NCBI GenBank assembly: GCA_011064865.1
Contig: JAAKFX010000044.1
Coordinates: 1-11,681 of the forward strand
DNA: 11,681 nt
Direction of reading: 5' to 3'
Source of the DNA: Candidatus Anoxychlamydiales bacterium
GTDB lineage: Bacteria; Chlamydiota; Chlamydiia; Chlamydiales; SM23-39
This document shows, piece by piece, positions 1-7,367 of this stretch (position 1 is the first letter of the stretch; each line of letters starts with the position of its first letter). Below the pieces are notes generated by a model. The model worked only from the letters and a program-made list of their open reading frames with translations, ran no database searches and had not been told where the DNA came from. The translations under genes and the position numbers were made by a program.

Positions 1-156
1 TATTAAAACTACGTTTTTATCTTTTAAAAGATCTCCTTTTATTCCAGCTCTATATTTACTTTTTAAATCTTTTGATAAATCCAAAAGATAATGAATCTCT
101 CTAGGTGTAAAATCTTTTAAAGTTAAAAAACTTCTACCTCTTAAATTAACAGGCAT
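1..156 (-). CDS. arcB: Ornithine carbamoyltransferase, catabolic ArcB type (N-terminal 52 residues, cut by window edge)
   Basis: Reading the minus strand from an ATG at 156 gives an open frame of 52 codons that runs off the window. It begins MPVNLRGRSFLTLKDFTPRE, continues with IHYLLDLSKDLK and ends with LLKDKNVVLI. This is the characteristic N-terminus of ornithine carbamoyltransferase: a GRSFL opening, a DFTPxE helix, an YLLDLSxDLK helix, then the first beta strand (KNIxLI) that leads into the carbamoyl-phosphate motif STRTR, which would lie just outside. The closest remembered pattern is the catabolic ArcB of clostridia and other firmicutes. That enzyme converts citrulline and phosphate to ornithine and carbamoyl phosphate in the arginine deiminase pathway. 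The start is set by a strong ribosome site (GGAG at 165-168, 8 nt spacing). It lies downstream of epmA on the same strand across a 112-bp gap. The anabolic form (ArgF) cannot be excluded from the fragment. Confidence 0.82.
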   Translation of the reverse strand, partial: MPVNLRGRSFLTLKDFTPREIHYLLDLSKDLKSKYRAGIKGDLLKDKNVVLI

Positions 157-162
157 AGTTAT

Positions 163-170
163 ATCTCCTA
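163..170 (-). promoter_or_regulatory. Ribosome binding site of the arcB fragment
   Basis: The minus strand reads TAGGAGAT followed by ATAACT and the ATG at 156. The near-perfect Shine-Dalgarno at good spacing fixes the start of the truncated gene and argues it is translated independently rather than by readthrough from epmA. Confidence 0.7.
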
Positions 171-268
171 TTTTTTTATATCTAATTTCATAAATAACAG
201 ATTAATTTTTAGAATTCAAAAAATATTTTATATAAATATTTTGATCTTTTGTTTGAAAAATTAGAATT

Positions 269-1201
269 TCAAATATTTAAATAAGAGCAATATATAACAT
301 CTTCAATATTTTGAGTAGAATGTCTAAGCATCATAAGCCTATCAAAACCGATAGCTATGCCATATAGATTATCTCCGATATGATTTATTGATTTTAAAAA
401 CTTTTCATCTAAGCTGAGATTTTTTTTTATAGAAATTATCTTTTCAAATCTTTTTCGCAGCTCTTTTTCATCATTTAGCTCAAAATAGCCATTTGCGATC
501 TCTTGATTATTTAAGAAAAACTCAAATCGTTGAGCAACTTTTTTTCCATTTTTTTTAGATATTTTAGCTAAAGCAGCCTCATGAGTTGGAAAATCATAGA
601 TTAAATACAAAACATCTTTTTTAGAAAATTTTTCAAAAAAGTGATCAAATAGAAGATTTAATAAATCTGATTTTTCAATATTTTGAATATTAGAGATTTG
701 AATATTTAAGTCTTTACATTTATCTATAAGATCTTTTTTTTCAAAAAATTTGAAAATATCTAAATTGAATTTTTCATAAAAAAGATCAAAATAAGATATT
801 TTTATAAAATTTTTAAATTTTACAAAAAGTTTTATAAGATCAATGTTTTCATCTATAAAATTTTGAAAATTTGTATTAGATCGATACCATTCTAACATTG
901 TGAATTCAATGTTATGTTTTTGACCTATTTCGTTTTTTCTAAAAACGTGGTTTAAAAAATAGATATTTTCAAATCCTTTAGCGATTAATCTTTTCATCAT
1001 ATATTCGGGAGAAGTATGCAGATGTGCAATATCATTTTTGAAAGGGGAGGCTGGGATAGATTCAATATGTAAATCTATTGATGGATGTTTTACAAGATGA
1101 GGAGGATCAACCTCTATTATGTTTTTTTCATCAAAAAAAAGACGCGTTTTTTTGAGCATCAAAGCTCGATCTAATAAAATCTTATGAAACTCTGGAGACA
1201 T
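269..1201 (-). CDS. epmA: Elongation factor P--(R)-beta-lysine ligase EpmA (PoxA/GenX/YjeA)
   Basis: A 310-residue protein with the class II lysyl-tRNA synthetase catalytic core but no N-terminal anticodon-binding OB domain, which is the hallmark of EpmA (E. coli about 325 residues). Visible landmarks are TSPEYMMKRL (63-72), motif 2 as FRKNE (87-91) followed by EFTMLEWYR (99-107), EIANGYFEL (234-242) and motif 3 GIAIGFDRLMML (281-292). EpmA activates (R)-beta-lysine with ATP and attaches it to a lysine of EF-P. In motif 3 the third position is Ala (A283), where true LysRS has Gly (GLGIG); this Ala is typical of EpmA. The ATG at 1201 lies inside the end of efp, overlapping it by 20 bp, with no clear ribosome site, so translational coupling to efp is likely. 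The residue 108-200 segment is very rich in Phe, Lys and Ile, in keeping with the AT-rich genome. Confidence 0.93.
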   Translation of the reverse strand: MSPEFHKILLDRALMLKKTRLFFDEKNIIEVDPPHLVKHPSIDLHIESIPASPFKNDIAHLHTSPEYMMKRLIAKGFENIYFLNHVFRKNEIGQKHNIEFTMLEWYRSNTNFQNFIDENIDLIKLFVKFKNFIKISYFDLFYEKFNLDIFKFFEKKDLIDKCKDLNIQISNIQNIEKSDLLNLLFDHFFEKFSKKDVLYLIYDFPTHEAALAKISKKNGKKVAQRFEFFLNNQEIANGYFELNDEKELRKRFEKIISIKKNLSLDEKFLKSINHIGDNLYGIAIGFDRLMMLRHSTQNIEDVIYCSYLNI

Positions 1202-1751
1202 ATTCAGTTGTTCTTGTATCGACTTTTATTTTTTCACCTTGATTTATAAAGATCGGCACTTGGACTTTAGCACCAGTTTCTAAAATAGCAGGTTTTAATA
1301 CTCTACCTGATGCTGAATCTCCACGTAATCCAGGCTCTGATTCTGTAATTTCAAGTTCCATAAAAGTTGGGGGGATCAGATCGATAACTGCACCTTTATA
1401 AAAAATAAGATCATAAACAGTATCATCTTTGAGCCATATTCTATTATCTTTCACGACACTAAAAGAGACAGTGATTTGATCAAAAGTCTCATCATTCATA
1501 AAAACAGCTCCATCTTGCTCTAAATATAAAAGTCTCATCGATGTCTCTTCAACGTCAGCTAGTTTTAGTTTTTCTGTAGATTTATAAGTTTTTTCAACTG
1601 TTCTACTTGTTAATAAATTTTTTACTCTAATTCTATTAAAAGCTTGTCCTTTTCCGGGTTTGACAAATTGATTAGATACGACAACATATGGTTCATTATC
1701 AATTTCTACTTTCATTGATGATCTAATCTCATTGGTAGATAGCTCTCTCAT
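1182..1751 (-). CDS. efp: Translation elongation factor P
   Basis: A full-length EF-P of 189 residues (E. coli 188). EF-P binds ribosomes stalled on polyproline and helps peptide-bond formation. The N-terminal KOW-like domain contains FVKPGKGQAFNRIRVKNL (29-46); the lysine at position 34 lies in the PGKGQ loop at the tip that is modified in bacteria. The two OB domains follow, with the conserved YDLIFYKG and GRVLKPA... VPIFINQGEKIKVDTRTTEY signatures (the last near 166-184). The enzyme that would modify K34, EpmA, is encoded immediately downstream and overlaps the stop by 20 bp. Chlamydiae commonly carry two EF-P paralogues; this one fits the copy next to amn (efp2, CT752 in C. trachomatis as I recall). 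The ribosome site is modest (AAAGGG about 7 nt before the ATG at 1751). Confidence 0.96.
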   Translation of the reverse strand: MRELSTNEIRSSMKVEIDNEPYVVVSNQFVKPGKGQAFNRIRVKNLLTSRTVEKTYKSTEKLKLADVEETSMRLLYLEQDGAVFMNDETFDQITVSFSVVKDNRIWLKDDTVYDLIFYKGAVIDLIPPTFMELEITESEPGLRGDSASGRVLKPAILETGAKVQVPIFINQGEKIKVDTRTTEYVSRVS

Positions 1752-1838
1752 TTTATACCCTTTAAAAATTAATTTATTTTATCTCCTATTTTGATGGATT
1801 TTTTAATATTTTGCAAATTCTAAAACCTTGCATGTTTT

Positions 1839-1844
1839 TATAAT
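1839..1844 (+). promoter_or_regulatory. Candidate -10 element for amn
   Basis: A perfect TATAAT lies 33 bases before the amn start, inside the 125-bp divergent efp/amn spacer. No good -35 sits 16-18 bases upstream (a TTGCAA at 1811-1816 is 22 bases away), so this is a sequence match only. Confidence 0.35.
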
Positions 1845-1876
1845 TATTCGCTAAGCTAACAAAATAGGAGTTTAAT

Positions 1877-2668
1877 ATGAATGAGATGGAAAAAGAAGTT
1901 GCTTTGCAAACGCTGGAGAGATACTCCGGTAGCAAAGCTGAGGATTTTCAAGAAAATTTAATTATAACTAATTTTCCAACATACGTTCATTATTTTGCTG
2001 AATCTAGAGATGTTAAAATTTTTGAGGGCTCTACTTTTAAAGTTGCGCATTCTCCTAAAGAAAAAGTTAGTATTTTAGATTTTAAAATAGGCTCACCAGT
2101 TGCTGCTTTAGTTGTTGATATCTGCTCATTTCTGCCGATAAAAACATCTATTCTTTTAGGGATGTGTGGAGGCCTTAGAAGAAGATATAAAGTAGGGGAA
2201 TATCTAGTGCCAGTGGCATCGATTAGAGGAGAGGGGACATCTGATTATTATTTTCCTCAAGAAGTGCCGGCTTTAGCAAATTTTTTGATGCAAAGAGCGG
2301 TAACTGAAGTTTTAGAAGATCAAAAAGCTATTTATCATATAGGCATTACTTTTACGACAAATATGAGATTTTGGGAGTTTAATGAAGATTTTAAAACAAC
2401 TTTAAAAGCATCGAAAGCACAAGGCATCGAAATGGAGTGTGCAACTCTTTTCACTGCAAGTTATAAAAGAAAATTTACTCTAGGCGTTCTGCTTTTGATA
2501 TCAGATCTGCCTCTCAATGAAAATGGTATTAAAACAAAAAAAAGTGCAGAATTTGTTTTTGAGAATTTTACCAAAGATCATGTTGAAAAAGGCATAGAAA
2601 TTCTAAAAAAGGCAAGAGAGTTGCAGAAAAAATCTGTTAAAGGCTCTTATAAAAGAGATATTAATTAG
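1877..2668 (+). CDS. amn: AMP nucleosidase, short chlamydial form
   Basis: A 263-residue protein matching the catalytic half of AMP nucleosidase, which hydrolyses AMP to adenine and ribose 5-phosphate. E. coli Amn is 484 residues; here the N-terminal regulatory domain is absent, as I recall is also the case in Chlamydia (CT751). Recognisable pieces are the entry segment LERYSGSKAEDFQ (13-25) with ITNFPTYV, the phosphorylase-fold strand ILLGMCGGLRRRYKVGEY (92-109), the substrate segment GIEMECATLF (183-192, equivalent to DMESAT in E. coli) and ISDLPL (208-213), whose Asp fits the catalytic acid of the nucleoside phosphorylase superfamily. The start is supported by AGGAG at 1866-1870, six bases before the ATG. 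It is transcribed away from efp. A different purine or futalosine-type nucleosidase is possible, but the N-terminal signature favours Amn. The C-terminus is lysine-rich. Confidence 0.88.
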   Translation: MNEMEKEVALQTLERYSGSKAEDFQENLIITNFPTYVHYFAESRDVKIFEGSTFKVAHSPKEKVSILDFKIGSPVAALVVDICSFLPIKTSILLGMCGGLRRRYKVGEYLVPVASIRGEGTSDYYFPQEVPALANFLMQRAVTEVLEDQKAIYHIGITFTTNMRFWEFNEDFKTTLKASKAQGIEMECATLFTASYKRKFTLGVLLLISDLPLNENGIKTKKSAEFVFENFTKDHVEKGIEILKKARELQKKSVKGSYKRDIN

Positions 2669-2692
2669 AACTACTCTCAATCTATTTTTATT

Positions 2693-2724
2693 AAAATTAT
2701 AAACCAATTTAAATTTTCTTTTTT
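2693..2724 (+). terminator. Weak candidate terminator after amn
   Basis: AAAATT (2693-2698) can pair with AATTTT (2712-2717), and the hairpin is followed by CTTTTTT. The stem is only A:T pairs with a 13-base loop, so stability is poor. Its position, between the converging ends of amn and the small lipoprotein gene, is right for a terminator, but in DNA this AT-rich such pairs arise by chance. Confidence 0.25.
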
Positions 2725-2729
2725 CGTAT

Positions 2730-2918
2730 TTAAGAAGGAACTGGAGTAATTATAGGATCTGGATTAAGTTGGCGATTTATTCCAACATCAACTTCTCCAG
2801 TGGGAGTTTCACCACCACCACCACCACCTCCTCCAGGGGGCATTCCGCAGCTGGTACAAAAAAAACTGAGCAAGATCAATAAAAAGAATGATAAAATTAT
2901 CGGCTTAAAAATTTTCAT
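2730..2918 (-). CDS. Small glycine-rich putative lipoprotein
   Basis: A 62-residue protein not recognised as a member of any named family. Residues 1-5 are positively charged (MKIFK), 7-20 form a strongly hydrophobic signal segment, and CTSCG at 21-25 looks like a lipobox with Cys24 as the likely lipidated residue. The -3 position is Cys rather than Leu/Val/Ile, so the box is atypical. The mature part has GMPPGG with a run of eight glycines (about 29-36), then acidic and proline-rich sequence ending TPVPS. It would be a short lipid-anchored envelope peptide. It lies 42 bp downstream of the MOMP-like gene on the same strand, which suggests co-transcription and an envelope role. The ribosome site (AGAGA before AATAATG) is modest. 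Being so short, it rests on the signal segment and context. Confidence 0.6.
   Translation of the reverse strand: MKIFKPIILSFFLLILLSFFCTSCGMPPGGGGGGGGETPTGEVDVGINRQLNPDPIITPVPS
2811..2828. repeat. Trinucleotide (ACC)6 microsatellite inside the small lipoprotein gene
   Basis: Six consecutive ACC units (read GGT on the coding strand), followed by two CTC/CTCC-type imperfect units, encode the polyglycine run. Slippage here would add or remove glycines without breaking the frame. Confidence 0.85.
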
Positions 2919-2960
2919 TATTTTCTCTTCGTTTTTAACTTTTTATTTTTTTTCATAAAA

Positions 2961-3977
2961 TTAAAAATCTAATCTGGCAGTTAAAGTTAAACCATGTAAA
3001 GCCAGCCAACCTGGGGGTAAAATATGTGATGCAATACCATGAAGATCATATCCAGCTAAACAATTAAAATGATATTTGTTTCGATAAAAATATTTGTCAT
3101 ATTCAAACCCTATCATTAATTCAAATAGGCCATTTACAGAACTTCTGCTTCTCTCAGTAGTAGTTAATGTAGTAGCTCCAGCAGGAAGAGTATCTTGGTC
3201 TTCTTGTCTTAAAAATATTTTTGTAAATTTTTGATATAATAAAGCTGTGGAGCCTTTTCCTGTAAGGCTAAGATAATCTAATAGTTTCCATTTATAAAAA
3301 AAACCAATCCTAGGACCAATAAACCACTGCTTTAAAGTAAAAATTGAATTATTTGTAACACTAAGACTATCTATTTTAAAAATAGATGTGATGTCTTGAT
3401 CCAATTTAGCTCCATGAAGTCCTAAAAATGCTTTTAATAATAATTTTTGACCTTCATATTGCCATCTACTTAGATCTAAATCTAAAAAGTCATACTCTAA
3501 TTTAAGCTTAAAATCTATTTCACTTCCAGAAGTTGCTGTTGTCCGGTTATAAACAGGTTCCATAAATTGTGCCCAGCTAGGTCTACTTCTGGAAACAGAA
3601 TTTGTTGCATGATATCTTGTATATTCAATATATGCACTCCAATCATCATACAGAAAATTATATCCAAGTCCTACCTTAAAGCCTGGTTTATAATCGTAGT
3701 CCATTGTACTATATTTTGTTCTATTATTGGTCGTGTCTGATCCATCTGCTTTAAATTTAGCAACAAATATATTTTCTTCTATCTTCCAATAAATAAAACT
3801 AAGCGTTAGATAGGTATCTTTAGATCCACAAACATCAATTCTTGCAGGGGAGTTATAAGCAGCTATTGTAGGCTCTGCTGGAATATCACAACAAGGCTCA
3901 GGCTTAGCGCAACTATTTAGCTCTGCTTTAAGCGAAGATATACTCAAAACTAATAAAATTAATAAACCTCTATACAT
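2961..3977 (-). CDS. MOMP-like outer membrane beta-barrel protein (chlamydial / Legionella OMP-type)
   Basis: A 338-residue protein with a clear signal peptide (MYRGLLILLVLSISSLKA, cleavage likely after Ala18). The mature N-terminus has a cysteine cluster (C23, C29, C30, C50), and only one later cysteine is visible (C306). The rest alternates polar and aromatic residues as expected of a beta barrel: YLTLSFIYWKIEEN (56-69), FKVGLGYNFLYDDWSAYIEY (100-119), WFIGPRIGFFYKW (218-230), and a last strand LTLTARLDF ending in Phe, the usual BAM recognition signal. The GLGY...DW...YxxYxxxH and WxxGPRIG patterns recall the Legionella major OMP family (PF05150), to which the many MOMP-like proteins of Simkania and Waddlia belong. 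A porin role and disulfide cross-linking of the N-terminal cysteines are inferred. The start is set by GAGG at 3985-3988, seven bases before the ATG. A small lipoprotein gene follows on the same strand. Confidence 0.8.
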   Translation of the reverse strand: MYRGLLILLVLSISSLKAELNSCAKPEPCCDIPAEPTIAAYNSPARIDVCGSKDTYLTLSFIYWKIEENIFVAKFKADGSDTTNNRTKYSTMDYDYKPGFKVGLGYNFLYDDWSAYIEYTRYHATNSVSRSRPSWAQFMEPVYNRTTATSGSEIDFKLKLEYDFLDLDLSRWQYEGQKLLLKAFLGLHGAKLDQDITSIFKIDSLSVTNNSIFTLKQWFIGPRIGFFYKWKLLDYLSLTGKGSTALLYQKFTKIFLRQEDQDTLPAGATTLTTTERSRSSVNGLFELMIGFEYDKYFYRNKYHFNCLAGYDLHGIASHILPPGWLALHGLTLTARLDF

Positions 3978-4026
3978 AGATTTTCCTCACTATTGGAATA
4001 TGTTTGAAAAAAATAATTTTAAGTTT

Positions 4027-4054
4027 ATAATAAAAAAAATAGATTTTAAACCAA
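4027..4054 (-). promoter_or_regulatory. Candidate sigma-70-type promoter for the MOMP-like gene
   Basis: On the minus strand, TTGGTT (4049-4054) and TATTAT (4027-4032) are separated by 16 bases, about 50 bp before the start codon, in the 117-bp gap after mfd. The spacer ends in a T-run, which resembles the AT-rich spacers of chlamydial promoters. Prediction from sequence only. Confidence 0.4.
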
Positions 4055-4094
4055 TAAATTTTAATAGATAAACGGAAATAAAGAATCGATGACA

Positions 4095-7000
4095 CTAAAG
4101 ATCAAAACTGTTTTTTAAAAGTAAAATTACATCTTTTTCAAATTTCAAAATATCTGTTTTTTTAGGAATAGGAAGGTTTTTTTGGATTTTTTTATCTAGA
4201 TGTTGTCTTTCTGAGTAGAGCAAAAAATCTCCAAATTTTAGATAGGTAAAAGAGTGTTGATTTGCAAATATTTTAATTTTACTAATTGAGAGAAGCTCTT
4301 TTACTTGCGTAGGTACTTTTCCAAATCTATCATCGAGCTCTTTTTCAATATCATCAATTTTTTCAAAACTCTGAGCCTCTCCAATTCTATAATAGATCTC
4401 CATACGAAGATTTTCATGTGGTATGTAGTCTTCTGGCAGATACGCTTTATATGGAAATTCCATCTTGGTTTCAATAAAAGATGTTTTTTTCTTGTTTTGG
4501 ATGCTCAAAACTGCTCTTTTTAAAAGTTTGCAATATAGATGAAAACCGATGTTTGAGATTTGACCGGATTGTTTTACTCCTAAAATATCGCCAGCGCCCC
4601 TGATCTCTAAATCTCTCATTGCTATTTTCATACCACCGCCAAAGCCGGGTGTTTCTAAAAGAGCATTTAATCTTTTTTGAGATATTTCACTGAGCTGTCT
4701 ATTTTTAGGAATTAAAAGGTATGCAAAAGCTGCTCTATTCCATCTACCGACTCTACCTCTTAGTTGATATAGATCTGCTAAACCATAGGTATCGGCTCTA
4801 TCAATTATGATGGTATTTGCATTCGGAACATCGATTCCATTTTCAACAATAGTTGTTGAAAATAAGATATCGATTTCACCTTTTTTAAATTTATGAAAAA
4901 TATTATCTACCGTGTTTGAGCTCATTTGTCCATGTACAATAGAAGCATTTAATTTTGGAATTAATTTTTTTATGTGCTCTAATCTGTTATAAATACTCTC
5001 TACTCGATTGTGGATAAAAAAGATTTGGCCTTGTCTAGAGAGCTCTTTTAAAATTGCATTTTTTATGATTTCATCATCATTTTCAGCAATAATTGTTTTG
5101 ATAGGCAATCTATCTTGTGGAGGAGTATTGATTACGGACATATCTTTTACTTTGATAAGTGACATATATAAAGTTCTAGGAATTGGAGTTGCACTAAGAG
5201 TTAAACAATCAATGCCTTTTTTTAATTTTTTTAGATGCTCTTTTGCTCTAACACCGAAACGTTGCTCTTCATCGATTATCATAAGTCCTAAACTTTTAAA
5301 TGAGACATCTTTTGATAAAAGACGGTGTGTACCTACTAAAATATCTACTTTTCCATCTTTTACATTCTTAAGAGTCTCTTTGTTTTGTTTAGCCGTTTTA
5401 AAACGCGATACTACATCAATATTTATTGGGAAAGAAGACATTCGCTCTTTAAAAGTATCAAAATGTTGCATTGCTAAAACTGTTGTTGGAACTAAAACAG
5501 CTACTTGCCTTTTTCCATCAAAGACAGTTTTAAAAGCTGCCCTCATAGCAACTTCTGTTTTTCCATAGCCAACATCACCTAAAATTAGTCGATCCATAGC
5601 TTTTTTACTTGTCATATCGTTTTTGCAATCTTCGATAGCTTTTAGCTGATCTTGAGTCTCCGTATATGGAAAATCTAAATCAAAAAGTTTTGTCTCTTCT
5701 GAATCTTTTTCATAAATTATCCCACCTTCTAGCTCTCTTTGAGCTTGGATGTGTAAAAGATCAGATGCATAGCCAATGATCTGTTTTTGAGCTAGAGCTT
5801 TTGTTTTTTGCCATTTAGGGGAGCCTAAAATAGTCAATGCGGGTCTCTCTTCTGCAGCTCCAATATATTTTGTTACTAAATGAGCTTGCGAGAGAGGAAC
5901 ATATAATTTTGAGCTCTCAGCATACTGTATTACTAAAAATTCAGTTTCAATTCCTAAGTGATTTGTATTTTTTTCACAGCCTAAATATTTACCAATACCG
6001 CTATGGAAATGAACTACTAAATCACCGATTTGAAGATTGTGATACTCTGCATATGGTATATGATATGCTGCTCTAAACTTTTGTCTTCTGATAACTTTTC
6101 TTTTAGTGATTTCATTATAAGGAATGATGCAAGTAAAAATATCTGATATGATGAAACCTGATGAGAGAAATCCATTTGTAATTTGGATATTTTTATCTAA
6201 AAAGATCTTTTTTGAAGCGAGCAGTTCTAAAAGATGTTTTTTTTCAGCCTCATTTTGTACTAAAAATGTAATTTTTAATTTTTTTTCTAAAAAAGTTGGA
6301 ATGTGATCTAAAATATTTTCAATTTTATCGATTTTTAAAAAATCAAAATAAGAGATAAAAGAATGTTCAAAATGAAAAGTATTTAATAATTTTTGAAAAA
6401 TTTCAAATTCAATATTTTGAAAATTTGTCTCTTTATCTAAATATTTTACTTTTGTTAAATCATCTATGTTCTTCTCGGAAAAATAGATCTTTTCGTTTTT
6501 ATCAAAACCTTTTAAAAGTTCATCAAAAGTTAAAAAATATTTAGATTTTTTAATATTTAAACTATTTAATGAAATTAAAGAATCTTCAATTTGATATAGA
6601 TCATCAAATATTACAATAAAATCATCTTTTAAATAACTTACAATTGATTCTAAGTTTGAAGATCCTAGATCTTTCGATCCTAGATCTTCTTTTAAAAGCT
6701 TGAGCTCATCTGCATAAAAAATATCTACCTTTGATTTTTTCTCAATAGATTTTTGAGTTTCAATATCAAATGTTCTAATAGATTCAATCTCATCTTGAAA
6801 AAACTCTATACGAGTAGCTAAATCTTCATTAATTGGAAATACATCTATTATGTAGCCTCTAACAGCAAACATAGCTTTATCTGTTACTATATTTGATCTT
6901 GTGTAGCCAAAATGAACAAGCTTTTTTATGAGGTTATCAAAATCTATTGTGTCATTTATTTTTAAACTTAAAACAAGATCTTTTGCTCTTTTTTTTGAAA

Positions 7001-7367
7001 TCGTTTTTTGAAGTAGTGAATGCAAGCTGCATATTAAAATATTGTTTTTTTCACTTTTGATTAACTTATTTAAAACATCAAATCTTTGAGCAATTATATC
7101 AAGGCTCGGTTTGATGTCTTCAGAAGGCAGACTCTCCCAAGCTAGAAACTCTAAAAGATTTTTGTTAAAAGATGATAGATTTTTATAAAGCAGATCTTTT
7201 TTTCTGTCTGTCGATATTATCAAAATATCTTTTTTTAATTTTTTATTTATAAAAGATATTATGGTAGCGATTTCTGGATCTAAAATATTATCGATTAAAA
7301 TGTATTTTTTAGGTTTTATATTCTCAATTAAAAAATCTAAAGATGCAGATTCAAGATTTGCAATCAC
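4095..7367 (-). CDS. mfd: Transcription-repair coupling factor Mfd
   Basis: A 1090-residue Mfd (E. coli 1148). It removes RNA polymerase stalled at DNA lesions and recruits UvrA. Order of parts: a UvrB-like module with RIEFFQDEIESIRTFDIETQ (186-205); an RNA-polymerase-interacting CarD-like domain (about 445-545, QIGDLVVHFHSGIGKYLG); the translocase with Walker A GDVGYGKTE (597-605), the DEEQ box (699-702), SATPIPRTL (725-733) and QLRGRVGR (868-875); the TRG motif region with PGFGGGMKIAMRDLEIRGAG (907-926); and a somewhat short C-terminal D7 domain. All ATPase motifs look intact. The start is a GTG at 7367 whose first G is also the last base of the alaS stop (TAGTG). No ribosome site is visible, so reinitiation after alaS is likely; the next Met is residue 166, too far in. 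A 15-bp in-frame duplication occurs near residues 225-236. Confidence 0.96.
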   Translation of the reverse strand: MIANLESASLDFLIENIKPKKYILIDNILDPEIATIISFINKKLKKDILIISTDRKKDLLYKNLSSFNKNLLEFLAWESLPSEDIKPSLDIIAQRFDVLNKLIKSEKNNILICSLHSLLQKTISKKRAKDLVLSLKINDTIDFDNLIKKLVHFGYTRSNIVTDKAMFAVRGYIIDVFPINEDLATRIEFFQDEIESIRTFDIETQKSIEKKSKVDIFYADELKLLKEDLGSKDLGSSNLESIVSYLKDDFIVIFDDLYQIEDSLISLNSLNIKKSKYFLTFDELLKGFDKNEKIYFSEKNIDDLTKVKYLDKETNFQNIEFEIFQKLLNTFHFEHSFISYFDFLKIDKIENILDHIPTFLEKKLKITFLVQNEAEKKHLLELLASKKIFLDKNIQITNGFLSSGFIISDIFTCIIPYNEITKRKVIRRQKFRAAYHIPYAEYHNLQIGDLVVHFHSGIGKYLGCEKNTNHLGIETEFLVIQYAESSKLYVPLSQAHLVTKYIGAAEERPALTILGSPKWQKTKALAQKQIIGYASDLLHIQAQRELEGGIIYEKDSEETKLFDLDFPYTETQDQLKAIEDCKNDMTSKKAMDRLILGDVGYGKTEVAMRAAFKTVFDGKRQVAVLVPTTVLAMQHFDTFKERMSSFPINIDVVSRFKTAKQNKETLKNVKDGKVDILVGTHRLLSKDVSFKSLGLMIIDEEQRFGVRAKEHLKKLKKGIDCLTLSATPIPRTLYMSLIKVKDMSVINTPPQDRLPIKTIIAENDDEIIKNAILKELSRQGQIFFIHNRVESIYNRLEHIKKLIPKLNASIVHGQMSSNTVDNIFHKFKKGEIDILFSTTIVENGIDVPNANTIIIDRADTYGLADLYQLRGRVGRWNRAAFAYLLIPKNRQLSEISQKRLNALLETPGFGGGMKIAMRDLEIRGAGDILGVKQSGQISNIGFHLYCKLLKRAVLSIQNKKKTSFIETKMEFPYKAYLPEDYIPHENLRMEIYYRIGEAQSFEKIDDIEKELDDRFGKVPTQVKELLSISKIKIFANQHSFTYLKFGDFLLYSERQHLDKKIQKNLPIPKKTDILKFEKDVILLLKNSFDL
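6661..6689. repeat. 15-bp tandem duplication within mfd
   Basis: GATCCTAGATCTT occurs twice with a 15-base period (6661-6673 and 6676-6688). In the protein it gives EDLGS-KDLGS in a non-conserved stretch between the UvrB-like module and the polymerase-interacting domain. It is in frame, so the gene stays intact. Confidence 0.85.

Noticed and set aside
220..242. AT-only inverted repeat (AAAATATT / AATATTTT) between epmA and arcB, considered as a terminator
   Set aside because: The stem has no G:C pair and such palindromes are expected by chance at this base composition.
5008..5568. 186-residue plus-strand open frame inside mfd
   Set aside because: It lies antisense to the conserved helicase domain of Mfd, has no ribosome site, and its Ser/Phe/Lys-rich composition is what the reverse strand of this AT-rich gene gives.
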